This document shows positions 40,101 to 51,200 of a DNA stretch of 64,000 nt, piece by piece (positions within the stretch are counted from its first letter, which is position 1; every line of letters begins with the position of its first letter). Origin of the DNA: a virus; the IMG/VR virus record IMGVR_UViG_3300020385_000012, positions 1 to 64,000 of that record; one strand, 5' to 3'. Below the pieces are notes generated by a model. The model saw only the letters and a list, made by a program, of their open reading frames with translations. It searched no databases and was not told the origin of the DNA. The position numbers were made by a program, and so were the translations under genes.

Positions 40101-43100
40101 CCTTGCATTTCAACAATGCTTTGTATTTTATTTTGTATTTCTGGATCTCTTATAACGTCTAATGTAGCATCAAAAGCAATTTCTTCAGCTAATGCTTCCG
40201 CTAATGCTGTTTTTCTTGTTCCTTGCGTAGACCTACCAACATCTTCACCTAAAAAATAATCTACAAATTCTTTATTTTTTATTTTCTTTTTTCTAAATAT
40301 AGGATTTCCTTGAGCAGTTTTTTCTCTTTTTTGTTTTCCATTCTCATCTAAAACCGGCTCTACAAAAGGTTTAAATCTTTTATTTAATGTAGACTGAGGT
40401 ATTATACTATATAATAAATCAAAATTAACTTGCAAAAATTGCTTATAATCAACACCTCTTCCTAAAAATTTAGCTATTGTAGGTTTTAATTCTGTTCTAA
40501 ATGCTTTTTGTAATTTTTTTCTAAAATCTTTTGATTTAACAGATGGTAATTTTGTACCAAAAGTTTTAATAACAGAATTTTTAACTTTATTTACAATGCT
40601 TTCTGTTAATCCTAAAGATGTCCTAAGACTTTCTCTTTGATCAAGTATTTCAGGATTGGTAACATCATCAGTAACGCTTTTTGCTTCTGAAACGTCTTCT
40701 GTAAATTTAGTTTCAAACATCTGAGATGCTATTGTTTTACTTTTTTGTTTTAATCTAAAAAGTATATGTGAAGCTAAAACAGGGTTTCTTTTGGCATCAT
40801 ATTGTCTTAAAGAGCCAAGTATTCCATACACTGGGTCTGAAACAAGAGCCATTTCAAAATCTTCTTTCATTTCTGAAAACTTAGGAACATCTCTATATTT
40901 ATTTACAATTTTTTTAATTTCTTGTTTTATATATTTATTATCAGCAATCGACATTATTGCATTTTCACCTTTATTTTCAAACATTGTCTGTATTGCTTGA
41001 GAATCAGAGGCTGCAACTTTTAATTCTGGTTCAGCTTGAACTTTTTTATCTGCTTCAATAATTAAATCGCTTAAACCAGCTTTTAATTTTACTAAATCGG
41101 TTTTATCTAAAGTTCCATCTTTTATTCTTTGGCCAAAGTTTATAAGTAAATTTACAGCATCGGTTTGACCTTTAAAATTAATTTTAGTACCCGCGACTAA
41201 ATTCATGCTTTCCGCAATTGAACCTAAAAATGTTTTATTTTTAATATTGTCGGGTTTAATTTTGCCCTCCGCTACTCTTTCTAAAAAGTTAACAACTATT
41301 TCTTCAGCATTAGTAATATCTGCCGACTGAGCACCTTTTACTCGCTTCCCTTTAAATTCAACACCAAACATTTGGTCATAAACTTTTTTATTGTTTACTT
41401 TTAACCATTTTTCTATTTGTTCAGCTATTGGTTTATATTCATCGCTTTTTATTCCTAAGGATTCAAACAATGCGTTATGTGAAATTTCATGATACCCTGT
41501 ACCCGCTCTTTCATTTTTAACAGCATTTTCTTTAGATATTAATTCATAAGACTTGCCTTTTAATTTAAATTGAATCCCGTTTGTTATACCTTTTCTAAAT
41601 TTGTTTATAGTGTTTTGGTCAATATTTGCTCCAATTTTTGTTACGTAATCTAATAGTTGATCATTAGTTTGAAATGACTTAAATTCGTTATTAAGCCCTT
41701 TTATTTTTTTACTAGATGCCACCGATTCGTCAAACTTATCTTCAAAATACAATTCAGAAGCCTTTTGAAAAACTTTTGTTTCTGATGTATTAGTATTGTA
41801 AAATTCAAAAGAATCTTTAGCTTTTTGTATATAACTATTGTATTTTTTATTATCCGAAGCTTTTAGTAAACTAAATTCATTGCCAAAAGATTCTTCGCTT
41901 CTAAATAAATCTCTAACTTCTTGTAAATTATTAAAATCGCTTTGCAATATATTTAACGCTAATTTTTTTTGTTTGTTAGTTAGCTTGTTATCGTTTAGTA
42001 TTTCCGAAGCTTTAGATCTTAATGTTTCTTGTTTGGATGTTATATCCATGTAGCCCTGAAAAGCTTCTTTAGATATTTTTTCGTTTATTTTGTTACTAAT
42101 ATTTGATAATATACTTTCGTTTGCTTCTCTTAATGTTTTAACCTGCTGTTCAAAGCTTTTAAAAGTAGATGAATTAGTGTTTAAATTCGCCATACTTTGT
42201 TCTATCTCACTAATTTTATCATTATTAGCTCGAAACTCTTTATATTTATCTACGTCGCCAAATTTTTGCATAAACATTCCTGCGGTTGCAGGAGCAGAAT
42301 TCATTAAAACTGCAAACATAGCGCCAGAAAAAGCAGAGTGATCTACGTTTTCAAAAGTAGGCCTTCCTGTTAAAATGTTTTGTGTCATAGTAGTTAAAGA
42401 CTCACCACCAGATTCAATAAAAACTGGTGCGGCAATTTGTTGACCGAAATAGCCTTTCATACTTCTTTCAACAACAGATTTACCTGATTTTGACAGAGCG
42501 TTAAAAGTGTTTCTTAAAAGCAAATAACTAGGAGCAACACCAAACAAACCTTCTGCCATACCATAACCAGATGAAATAAGCATTTTTTCCCCAACGCTAC
42601 GACTAGACATAGGATCTAAAGCGTCTTGTTTTGTCATAGTGGCGTATTGTTCTCCCGCGCTTGGTAAACTTGCTGCTACTCCTGCGGCTATTGTTTGTCC
42701 CGCAGCTCCAGCGCCTGCAAAACTAGCAAGACCACCAGATGCCGCCATAGATGCAAATATAGGTAATTGAGTTGATATTTCTTGCCCTAAAAATCTACCG
42801 AAGTTTCCATCTTTGAAAGCATCTTTAAATTTTATATTAGGAGAATATTTATTCATTGTTCCGTCTACATAATTACCCCAAGCAAGATCAACTTCATCTA
42901 AAGCCTTTAAGGTTTTTTCTTTCTGCTCTTCATCGTCTTCAAAAAGTATAGTAGAAATTCTTGTAGCGTTATTTAAACCATATACAACAGCACTACCTAG
43001 CCCAGTACCAATTTTAGCTAAATGTTTATTAAAATGATCATAATCTTTACTTAATAAATCAGCACTAATAGCCATTTCTTGCATATCGGCACCTTGTGTT

Positions 43101-44182
43101 TTTAAATAAGGAAGCTTGCTTAATATAGCCTCTTCTTTTAATTTATATTCATCAAAGTTTGATTTATATTGATTAAATTCATTTTTAGAAATTAACCTGC
43201 CGTCTTCTAATTGTAATAATTCACTTTCGGGAACTCCTAATGTTTTAAAATTATAATTTGGGTCTTTTACCTTGTCAGTAAAGCTTTGAATTTCATCGCC
43301 TAATTGTTTATTTTGATTATACAAATCTTCAACTTTTTGTGAAAATTTCATATAATTTTCAATATCTTTTTTTACATTAGTTTTTTGAGACTCAAATTTT
43401 TCGTAATCTGGCTGTAAAACTTTACTAGATGGAATATTAATATTGCCAGAAACACTAGTAAATCCCTCAACCTTTTTGTATTTTTTATATTCAGGATCTT
43501 TATCTAAAATTTGATCAACGTTATATTTAAATTTATCAAGCTTATATTTGCTTTTTAATTGATTTAACAATTCTAAATCTAATTCCTCTCCCTCTAAACC
43601 TTGCTCGTTTTTTATTTTTAGTCTTCTTTGCTTTAATTCTTTTTCAGAAATATCTAACGATCTTTCATATTCAAAATATTTAGATTGTGTTGTAGACGAG
43701 GGGCCAGCTCTTAATGTTCCTCCGCCAACTATAACGCCGGGATTTTGTATAATTTCAGTTTTTTCGTTAAAAATATCAAAATTAGGGTTATCATCTGTAC
43801 CAAATAATCTTTCCATCTCTGCATTTTGCTCGCCTGTAAGTTTTGCTTTTTCAAGCATAACAGAGGTGTCTTTACTTATAGATGGGACAACAGATATATC
43901 TTCCGTAGTTGTTGGAGTTGGTTCTGATTTTTTTATATTTTCAATAGTTAAGCCTTGAAGCTCATTACCTATTTGGGTTGGCATCGCTGGTGATGCCGAA
44001 GAAATATTTCCCGAATTTAAATCCGTATTGGATGCTTTGTTTTCTTCCACAGCCGCACCCGGTGTTGTGGACGATTGCTTTCCCTCAGAACTATCGTATT
44101 TTTCGTATCCTGGAAATAAGCCTAGCTGAGATTCTTCAACTTCGTATATCTCACCCTCCCATTTAATTTTAAATTTATCCAT
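37169..44182 (-). CDS. Giant internal virion/ejection protein (T7 gp16 position), polyvalent
   Basis: A 2,337-residue protein, the largest in the window. The N-terminal 450 residues are helical and charged. A Gly/Ala-rich hydrophobic stretch lies at about 470-515 (ASGGLASFAGAGAAGQTIAA). A HEISH zinc-peptidase-like motif sits at 898-902 (TGYHEISHNALF). A PD-(D/E)XK-like core has Asp1467 (GVDIDIELNGQKYG), Glu1480 and Lys1482 (FEIKNS). The C-terminal third (IADSFAISSGGAAFYRN, DFREISEESQQSSRPDRISQ) matches large polyvalent proteins of marine phages. As the third gene after the tail tube it likely forms the ejected core channel carrying accessory enzymes into the cell. Confidence 0.78.
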   Translation of the reverse strand: MDKFKIKWEGEIYEVEESQLGLFPGYEKYDSSEGKQSSTTPGAAVEENKASNTDLNSGNISSASPAMPTQIGNELQGLTIENIKKSEPTPTTTEDISVVPSISKDTSVMLEKAKLTGEQNAEMERLFGTDDNPNFDIFNEKTEIIQNPGVIVGGGTLRAGPSSTTQSKYFEYERSLDISEKELKQRRLKIKNEQGLEGEELDLELLNQLKSKYKLDKFKYNVDQILDKDPEYKKYKKVEGFTSVSGNINIPSSKVLQPDYEKFESQKTNVKKDIENYMKFSQKVEDLYNQNKQLGDEIQSFTDKVKDPNYNFKTLGVPESELLQLEDGRLISKNEFNQYKSNFDEYKLKEEAILSKLPYLKTQGADMQEMAISADLLSKDYDHFNKHLAKIGTGLGSAVVYGLNNATRISTILFEDDEEQKEKTLKALDEVDLAWGNYVDGTMNKYSPNIKFKDAFKDGNFGRFLGQEISTQLPIFASMAASGGLASFAGAGAAGQTIAAGVAASLPSAGEQYATMTKQDALDPMSSRSVGEKMLISSGYGMAEGLFGVAPSYLLLRNTFNALSKSGKSVVERSMKGYFGQQIAAPVFIESGGESLTTMTQNILTGRPTFENVDHSAFSGAMFAVLMNSAPATAGMFMQKFGDVDKYKEFRANNDKISEIEQSMANLNTNSSTFKSFEQQVKTLREANESILSNISNKINEKISKEAFQGYMDITSKQETLRSKASEILNDNKLTNKQKKLALNILQSDFNNLQEVRDLFRSEESFGNEFSLLKASDNKKYNSYIQKAKDSFEFYNTNTSETKVFQKASELYFEDKFDESVASSKKIKGLNNEFKSFQTNDQLLDYVTKIGANIDQNTINKFRKGITNGIQFKLKGKSYELISKENAVKNERAGTGYHEISHNALFESLGIKSDEYKPIAEQIEKWLKVNNKKVYDQMFGVEFKGKRVKGAQSADITNAEEIVVNFLERVAEGKIKPDNIKNKTFLGSIAESMNLVAGTKINFKGQTDAVNLLINFGQRIKDGTLDKTDLVKLKAGLSDLIIEADKKVQAEPELKVAASDSQAIQTMFENKGENAIMSIADNKYIKQEIKKIVNKYRDVPKFSEMKEDFEMALVSDPVYGILGSLRQYDAKRNPVLASHILFRLKQKSKTIASQMFETKFTEDVSEAKSVTDDVTNPEILDQRESLRTSLGLTESIVNKVKNSVIKTFGTKLPSVKSKDFRKKLQKAFRTELKPTIAKFLGRGVDYKQFLQVNFDLLYSIIPQSTLNKRFKPFVEPVLDENGKQKREKTAQGNPIFRKKKIKNKEFVDYFLGEDVGRSTQGTRKTALAEALAEEIAFDATLDVIRDPEIQNKIQSIVEMQGEQFDDNYLSQVAKEIDRATDFKFSESASLIIDLVNSLDGISLEENFNVFWTALIAGQVQYGLNLKDRKGQALEYFVAKELEALIPGIKILNMSDLKALKTGDTGVDIDIELNGQKYGFEIKNSISDKIGSKNGKKNILNEFGPEIANEMFAEANKITNRIIQKLDEANLPYELDSDGFVITDKFHPTEKDINKEPLKMSEWLSKLISRTATKTLPTVAPIVKLYKSKGDQYMYFGDKGWVSLGTNPLKLKVKDIYNFGLDTVIKISLTDQTRENNTKTKFNIRAYLFFGNNDAVVKPKTIKAGPQTAEVFTNIKPSESIDLNVEFNDILENSTKIESRKRYARAKATVAGKDKGKFDIIGIPPSAQDFMGLMYKFIGKGKEGDRQIKWIEKNITDLYAQAMVDISNTRVKMADKYNEITKLSKLSPKDLNEKVPGEPFTVDQAIRVYIWTQSGFEIDGLSQIDKKELNKFVAKDNSLRNFANDLMTINEDGYIKPDKNWLAGNINTDLLQGLNTDSRKQALEKWQQNVDIIFSETNLNKLEAAFGKKYRLALENMLERMKTGTNRKSKGGDALTNRLVDWINGSVGTIMFFNSRSAVLQTISAVNYLNWNDNNPLKAAAAFANQPQYWKDVMFLMNSDYLVTRRNGLKINVNEADIAEIAAESNNKAKAFVAKILKLGFLPTQIADSFAISSGGAAFYRNRINSYIKDGMSKTEAEQKAFLDFREISEESQQSSRPDRISQQQASELGRVILAFANTPSQYARIMQKAASDLINRRGDDKTNMSKIMYYGVVQNIMFNALQQALFAMMFGNDPDDELLKNKSARIANGMADSLLRGIGFHGAAISTLKNVIIKMADKGSPQDTAIELLNLSPPISSKIKKVVSANRTFQWNKKEIKEKGFAIDNPAALALGNLVSASTNIPLDRGIKKITNIKDALDSENEDWMRVANALGWAKWELEWKQPKKKKRKSTKKIKIY

Positions 44183-44186
44183 ATAA

Positions 44187-46073
44187 TTATAGTTTTAATG
44201 CTTCTCTTTTAAACCAGTCCATTGATGCTAATCGAGGATAGTTTTTTGTTAAAGATTGAATTGCTTGTTTTCTTGATAAACCTTGATTCTGTGCGTATTT
44301 ATTTATAACATAAGGCCTAAATTTTGCCATTCTATCATCAGCTAAACCCGAGGGGTTTTGTATATACTTAAAATAAAATTGCTGATCAAAGTAAGTTTTA
44401 TAGGCTTGGGACTTTGTACTTTCATTTAATTCACTTTCTTTACCTTGTAATCTTTTATAGAATTTTTCAAGGTCATAAGGATCAAACATGTCAAATTTCA
44501 AACTTTTTTGTGGGCCCTGCTCCATAACTGCGTTTGGTAAATTCATTAACGCTTGGTTTTTTTCATCGTCAGTTTTTGTTGCATATTCAGGGCTGCTAAT
44601 TAATTCTTTATATTCCTTGCTATTTTTATCAATACCAGAAACTAACTTACTTTTTGGTTGGAAAGACAAGGTTAATATACCTTCAGCGTTTATACTAGAA
44701 TTTTCTACACTTCTTACTACGCCACCGTCACTTATTTCGTTTATGCCCGATAAATTGTAATCCATGACAGATCCTTTAAACTCATTACCGTCTGTTCTTT
44801 CTCTATCTGAACTAAAATTATTGCCAGGGTTTGCAATTATATTTTGTATATCTGAACTTATGTCAAAAGTTCTACTCATCATTTGCTGAGGGTATAACTT
44901 ACTTGCGTCTCCACCTCCTCCACCGCCACCGCCGCTTCCGCTTTGGCCACTGCTATCCTGTGGGGCTTTATAAAATTGGTCTAATACACCTTCATTTTCA
45001 ATTTGATTCATAGTGTACTGGGCTACTATTTCTGATTTGCCTCTTTGAGATTGTTTAAAAATATTTTGAGCAGTTTTTTCGTCAACACCTAATGTTTTTT
45101 GAATTTCTTTAAAACCAATATTCATAGGTAGGTCTAAAATTCTTTCGACTTGATCGGTAGATAATTTTCCACCCAACGCGTTACTCATTATTTCAATCTT
45201 TTTTTCTTCAGAAATATCTACGTGGTTATTATAAATATCATTAGCAAGAGACAATTCATTCCTAGTCATGTTTTCTTTATCCAGCCCCATAGAATTATAA
45301 ACTGTTCTTTTAACTTCATCCATAGCTATTTGATAGCTAGTTTCTTTTTCATTTGCCTTATCTGCAGTGACTAAATTTTTTAAATTAGCCATTGATCTAT
45401 TTTTTGCTGATTTTAAATAATCGTCTTTTTTACCGTCAATAATTTCTCTTTGTTCTTTGCTAGATGATGTAAAAATAGTTTGTAAAAGTTCTGGTGAATA
45501 TTTTTTGCCGTTGACTATCATGTAGCTTTCAAACTTCCCTAATTCTTTATTATAAGTAAAACTAGGTTTAGATTTACCTAATTTTATAGCATCATAAATA
45601 GCTTTTTTTTCTTTATATTTTGGTGCACCCCGATCCTCATCTTCGTTAATATCTAAACCTGAAGTATACACATAATCCATTACTGTATTTATAGGAGTGA
45701 CAGCAGATTGAAAACTATTTTGTGCATCTCTTAGCCCTTTTTTATCCATTCTATTTTCTTTAGGCATTGAGAATAAACCTCCCAAGCCTTTCTTAGTGGG
45801 TTGCTCAACCTTTAAAGCTTCAGAATAAAATTGCTCCAATGCTTGGTTTATTTGTTCTTTTGTTTGCGTGCCATTATCTACAGCGGCTTGCAATTCTTTT
45901 TCCATTGCTTCGCCTTGCTCATAAATAGAATCTTCATATTCTTTTCTATCAGCAATCATTTCTTCGCCTTTTTGTATACCAGCTTGCAACCCTTTATTAA
46001 AAGTGTCTGTAAAAGCTTTTACGCCTGCAGTGTAATCTACTGTATATGATTTTGGATTTTCGTATGCTCCCAT
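44187..46073 (-). CDS. Internal virion protein (T7 gp15 position)
   Basis: A 628-residue, largely helical protein (YTAGVKAFTDTFNKGLQAGI, KEYEDSIYEQGEAMEKEL) with a Gly-rich insert near 372-385 (SGSGGGGGGGGDASK) and a C-terminal beta/helix part. No catalytic motif seen. Position between the gp14-like and giant gp16-like genes, length and helical character fit the second internal core protein of podoviruses, ejected with the DNA. Four bases separate it from the giant gene. Confidence 0.7.
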   Translation of the reverse strand: MGAYENPKSYTVDYTAGVKAFTDTFNKGLQAGIQKGEEMIADRKEYEDSIYEQGEAMEKELQAAVDNGTQTKEQINQALEQFYSEALKVEQPTKKGLGGLFSMPKENRMDKKGLRDAQNSFQSAVTPINTVMDYVYTSGLDINEDEDRGAPKYKEKKAIYDAIKLGKSKPSFTYNKELGKFESYMIVNGKKYSPELLQTIFTSSSKEQREIIDGKKDDYLKSAKNRSMANLKNLVTADKANEKETSYQIAMDEVKRTVYNSMGLDKENMTRNELSLANDIYNNHVDISEEKKIEIMSNALGGKLSTDQVERILDLPMNIGFKEIQKTLGVDEKTAQNIFKQSQRGKSEIVAQYTMNQIENEGVLDQFYKAPQDSSGQSGSGGGGGGGGDASKLYPQQMMSRTFDISSDIQNIIANPGNNFSSDRERTDGNEFKGSVMDYNLSGINEISDGGVVRSVENSSINAEGILTLSFQPKSKLVSGIDKNSKEYKELISSPEYATKTDDEKNQALMNLPNAVMEQGPQKSLKFDMFDPYDLEKFYKRLQGKESELNESTKSQAYKTYFDQQFYFKYIQNPSGLADDRMAKFRPYVINKYAQNQGLSRKQAIQSLTKNYPRLASMDWFKREALKL

Positions 46074-46079
46074 AATTTA

Positions 46080-46913
46080 TTAAAAGTATTTTTTTGGAAA
46101 TATGTTCGAACTTGGTATGTTTGCCGTTAACCCTCCTGTGAACTTATTAGGATCTAAAATATCACTAAAGCCACTTTTTGTGCCCCCTAATGATAATCCA
46201 TTTCCGCCACCAGACATACCTGGTGCACCACTTAATGATTTTTTAAACATTCCGCCTCCGATTGCGGCACCCGCTAAACTTCCTAACGCCCCAAATGCAG
46301 CACTAGACATTTGACTAGCTTGTTGTCCGTATTGAGCAGCTTGCATTGAAGCTTGATCTGCTTGCCCAGCTAATCTATTTAATTTAGCCACGTCTCTTTT
46401 TTCTTGTGCCCCAAATTTAAAAGCTTTACCTTGCGCTTCTGCTCCTTGGACTCTCGCCGCTTCGCTCATTCTTAATTGTTGCATTTTTTGCTCTCCTTGA
46501 GCTCTTAACCTTGTGTTTTGAGCTTCTTGTTTTTCAATACCAGCTGCAATACCGGCTTTTGATCTTGCTGCTGCTTGTGCTAAAGCAGTAGCTCCCCCAG
46601 CTCCCGCACCTGTAGCTCTTAATGTATCTAAAGTAGTAGCTAAACTAATATCAGCCTCAGCGCCTTGTATTTCAGCAGCTTTTGTAGCCACTTGTAAATT
46701 AGCAAAAGGGTTTGTTACCATACTGCTCAAATCCTTAACGTTTTCATAAGGATTAATAACAGATTGCCTGTTGTTCTCTAAATTTGTAATTTGTTTATTT
46801 AGTGCAGCTGCCTGCTCTCTAGCTCTTCTAGCAGCTCTTCTGGCTTTCCCAGCACCAAATAGGCTACCTAAAGCTGACACACCTGCCGAAATTCCCATTG
46901 CTAAAAAACTCAT
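46080..46913 (-). CDS. Internal virion protein (T7 gp14-like)
   Basis: A 277-residue Ala/Gly/Gln-rich helical protein. It opens MSFLAMGISAGVSALGSLF, a hydrophobic start found in gp14-like ejection proteins that form the outer-membrane end of the channel, then ARRAAREQAAALNKQITNLE, a long Ala/Gln coiled region and a Gly-rich end. Its order just after the tail-tube gene also fits. It is probably ejected into the cell envelope. Confidence 0.75.
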   Translation of the reverse strand: MSFLAMGISAGVSALGSLFGAGKARRAARRAREQAAALNKQITNLENNRQSVINPYENVKDLSSMVTNPFANLQVATKAAEIQGAEADISLATTLDTLRATGAGAGGATALAQAAARSKAGIAAGIEKQEAQNTRLRAQGEQKMQQLRMSEAARVQGAEAQGKAFKFGAQEKRDVAKLNRLAGQADQASMQAAQYGQQASQMSSAAFGALGSLAGAAIGGGMFKKSLSGAPGMSGGGNGLSLGGTKSGFSDILDPNKFTGGLTANIPSSNIFPKKYF

Positions 46914-46924
46914 ATATTTTTATT

Positions 46925-48169
46925 TTAATTTGATGATAATACCGTTTCAGATGAAACAGCAAATAATTCTTTTTTCGATGTCTCTGTAGTGTTTGTTTCA
47001 AACACAGATGATACGTACATTCCTTTTATTCCTGACATAGCTTCTCCAAATATTATTTCGTTTTCATCAATAGCTGAACTATTTTGTAAATAAGATAAAT
47101 ATTTGTTTTCTTTTTTATTAAAAGCCTGTAGGCCAGGTAAATCATAATCTAAAGCGTTGCTATAAGCACTTATATCAAAAGCACTATCAGTAAAGTTAGC
47201 ATCGTCTAAATCTGTTTTTATGTTATTGACTTTCCAGCCAGTTGTTCCTTCGTAAGATAAATTTTTAAATACTTTTACCGCCGAAGGAGTATTATTTAAT
47301 ATTACGTTTACTTTTGATGTATTGCTTACATTATAAAAGTTATTGTAATTCGTTGTTTGATAATGTTTGTAAATATTTGGGCCATTAAATGTGTATAATA
47401 CATTTTTTAATGTAAACCCTGCATTAGGCTTATAAGTATAAAAACTTGTCCAACCTTTTGAAGATTCATCATAACCCAAAGTATAATATTCTGAATCGTT
47501 TTGAAGCGATAGTACATATTGATCTTTTACATTATCGTATATACCAACAATTTTATTAGCTGTTTTTAAATTATCTTTAAACCAGCTTCTCATACCATAA
47601 TACGACACTTCAGTATGGCCATCTCTTGATAGCCTTATTACAACCCCTCTTTTTTTATCTGCAAAGTATTTTAATCCTCCTTTTATTGCAAAACTTTCAG
47701 GATTTGTACCAATTCCATATCTTCCTGAAAAAGGTATTACTTGGCCAATAACTATATTACTTAAAGATTTTATTGAGCTACCTTCTGCAGTGAACACTGC
47801 GTCTTTATCTATTAGTGCTCTACTAATTTTATCTTCTTGTAATATTAATAAATTAGTATCTTCTGCGTGTAGCTTCTGTATACTACCCTGTCCACTATCA
47901 ACAGCTTTAGTATTAGATTTTCCAATACTAAATTCATTTAATTTATTTACACCTGTTTTAGAATTATAAATACCAGAATATATTAAAGCATTTTTTCTTC
48001 TTCTTTCTGCATAATTTTCATCAGTAGCAAAAGCTCTAGTGGCTAATTCCATAGACTGGTTGTTAAATCCACCTTTTATTCTGGATTCTTCAATATGAAA
48101 TTTTCTGCTTGCATGAGCGGGTTTTATAATAAAGGTATTAAAATAACCTATTTCTTTTGCTATTCCCAT
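46925..48169 (-). CDS. Tail-tube/stabilisation protein, C-terminal part as separate ORF
   Basis: A 414-residue beta-rich protein (NEFSIGKSNTKAVDSGQGSI, then EDTNLLILQEDKISRALIDK and LRLSRDGHTEVSYYGMRSW). These blocks, as I recall them, lie in the same long protein as the 1,075-residue neighbour in related marine podophages: the nozzle/stabilisation protein (P22 gp10 / T7 gp12 position). Here they start with their own ATG (MGIAKEIGYFNTF) 34 bases after the neighbour's stop. Either a natural gene split or a broken gene in the assembly. Confidence 0.68.
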   Translation of the reverse strand: MGIAKEIGYFNTFIIKPAHASRKFHIEESRIKGGFNNQSMELATRAFATDENYAERRRKNALIYSGIYNSKTGVNKLNEFSIGKSNTKAVDSGQGSIQKLHAEDTNLLILQEDKISRALIDKDAVFTAEGSSIKSLSNIVIGQVIPFSGRYGIGTNPESFAIKGGLKYFADKKRGVVIRLSRDGHTEVSYYGMRSWFKDNLKTANKIVGIYDNVKDQYVLSLQNDSEYYTLGYDESSKGWTSFYTYKPNAGFTLKNVLYTFNGPNIYKHYQTTNYNNFYNVSNTSKVNVILNNTPSAVKVFKNLSYEGTTGWKVNNIKTDLDDANFTDSAFDISAYSNALDYDLPGLQAFNKKENKYLSYLQNSSAIDENEIIFGEAMSGIKGMYVSSVFETNTTETSKKELFAVSSETVLSSN

Positions 48170-48203
48170 GTTTTAAATATTACATGTTTTACCGTATGTC
48201 TAA

Positions 48204-51200
48204 TTATGGATTCCCCTGACATGACCTAGAATTATCTATTGACTGCACAATTCCACCACTATGTCTTACGTCCGCATATTTTCCTTGATCGTACTGCCCG
48301 CCAATAGGTTGTGTTAATATAACACCAAAAAATGTAGAACTTAAGTTTGAATTTGTATATATTGTATCCCCTTGTTCTATAGCACTAGGGCCAGCTAATT
48401 GTGGTTTTGTTATATATAATGTTTGCGTTGATGGTTGACATAATCCTGGAGCGGAAGATGCTACAAAATAACTAACTAAAGTTCCTGGCGTTATTGTTAC
48501 ATTTACAGTATGCTGATCAAATGAAGGTGCGGAACCAGTATTCCCAGCATCAACAACTTTAATTTTTACGTTATAAACATTACCGACTGTACTTACAGCC
48601 ATATAGGTGTTTAACTTAAGTTGTCCCGGACTTGGATTACCAGCATCTCCCGTGTTTGTAATTGTAAATAAATTACTGGATGTCACGTTTGCACCACTTA
48701 ATAACACTTCTTCTATGCTATACACTAAACCTAAATCATCCCTAGTAGTATCTTTACTTCCATTTTCTGTTCCAGCCGCCGCGTTTAAAACAACACCACC
48801 AATAGTATAATGTAATGCGTTAGCTGAACTTGCTAATGAGTTTGAAAAAGTTGGGGCTGCGTTCGTTAATGTTATTACTAATGTGCCATTTAACTGCTCC
48901 CCGTTACTATCTGTTACTGTTATCGATACATTATAAGATTCGCCGTTGGTTCCATAATAAAATACGGGATTAGTAACCCTAAGGTTACTTCCGTTTATAT
49001 CAAAATTATTTTTTAAATCTGTATTTAAATCAGATTGTGCAAAAACATTATTTAAAACAAAAGACAAACTAGACATTGCACCACCTGATGAATTTGTAGC
49101 GCCAAGTGCTCCTATAACTGTATTTGCAACTGCTCCCTCTGAAAATGTAGTTCCTGATATTGTTAATGTTGCTGGCCCACCAGTGTTGCCTAAGATTTGC
49201 GTATTTAATTCTGTTACTAATCCAGTTAAAGAAGTTTCATAATATATATCTAACGCGGACTCTATCGGTTCTGTTTCAAATATTGATAAGCCTAAAGTAC
49301 CTAAAAAGTTCAAAGGCTGTTGATTTTTAGGGCTACTACTAACAGTAATAGATTTTCCATATCCATCTGGTAATTCAGCTAATAAAGGATTCTTACTGTA
49401 ATTATGAAAAACTAAATAAGTGTGTCCTAGTTCTTGTGCTGACCCAGTCGCTGTAGTATCAAACAATTCCAAACCATGATCCATTGCGGTGCCTATACTT
49501 ATTACATCTACTTTGCCTTCTTCAGAATTATATATATAAGGATCTGAATTTGTACCCGCTGGAGTTAAAGCTCCATCTACTATTACAGGAAATAAAGCCG
49601 ATTCGCTAGGACTTGTTGTTTCTTCTATAATTCCGCCAGCTCCAGGTTTTTTGGGAACTTTATTTATATTATCTCCGTGTAAAACTAACCAAGTTCTTTT
49701 ATCTGTGTCGCTAAAATACAAACTTGAATGTGCAGATTGCACGTTTGAATTGGGTATATTATCTATAGCATGGGGTGCATATACATTGTAATATTCCTGC
49801 TCTGTTTGTTTTACAACAGCTTTCCATGAGTACCAACCAAAAGGATTTAAATTCGAGTAAGCATTTGGAATTATATCATTAAACTCAATTCTTAAAGCAT
49901 ATCCAGGCCAATTAGCAGAATCTCCCGTATGTACAGGTACTCTTACTGAAGATTTATTAGTATCAGAAGGTAATATAACTGGGGATTGTCTTCCATATTT
50001 ATCAGAAAGTACTAAGCCTATTTGATAAGTACGCCTTGATTTAACAGATTGATATGGGTATTGTATATTCCAAGTTCCAGTGCTTATTCTGTTTGCATAC
50101 CCTGCTTCAAAATTAATTGAAGGCAAATTATAATTTTCTTGAAAATTACCATAAACCAATCTGCTGCCAACTATTTCTTGAGCTTTTGCTTTTCTTGGTA
50201 CATTATCAAAAACTCTTGTTAATTGATCTTCTGGTAAAGTTTTAAAAGGTAAAGTTAACTCATAACTGTAAGTAAATAAATTACCTACAACCCCATAAGA
50301 AGCATTATTAGTAACATCATTATCTGTTAACGGTATTTCAGCAACTGCTTTAATGCCAGGGTTATCAGCTTCTTTGTAAAGTATTTCAATTTTATTTATA
50401 CCGTAATCAGAAGTTACATTATCAGATGGTAAATCAACTCTTAACTGAACCCTCCCAACATCATTTATAAAAGAATCAACTTCTGTTGTTGATGCTGCAG
50501 AAGCTATTTGTGCGTCAGTTAAACCAAGGGATGTGTTGTATGTTTTGGGTATAAAGCATGTTTGCGTAAACGGCGATATAACGGAATATTCCCCATCTTC
50601 AAATTTATATCTATACGCAAATTTTATAAATTCTTCTTCAATTCTATCTTCAGAATTTTTAAAAGTTAAAGTTACGGTGGCGCTAGCGCTGGCTTGTTTT
50701 GTTAATGTTATTGTTAAACCATTGCCACTAATGTTTTTAACGGAGGTGTCCGCGGGAATTCCGGATCCAGTAACAGCTTGCCCTATATAAATATCATTAT
50801 TAATACTACCGGTGTAAGTTATACTATCTGAGCCTGATGTTGTTGCAACTGATTGAGTTGTAGTCAACTTCTGTAATCCAGTTTGATTTAATGTAGGATG
50901 TAAAATATTTGGAGCGTTATAAGGATAATACTTAGCTACGCTAATTTTAGCTTCCGAATTATAATAAGATGTATTTTCTAAAGCTTTTATTATATTTATT
51001 TTTCTAGGCTGATTGTTATCATCTGTCCAAAATAACAAATCATCTATTATGTTAACTCCAGTAATTAAATGACTAGTGCTAAAATTTAAAAAATTTGATG
51101 CATTGTTTATTATAGTAATTGGAGAAGAATTACTGTTTGTATTATGATAATATATATTGTCAGCAACACCTCCGCCGCTAACAAAATAAAAAATTCTATT

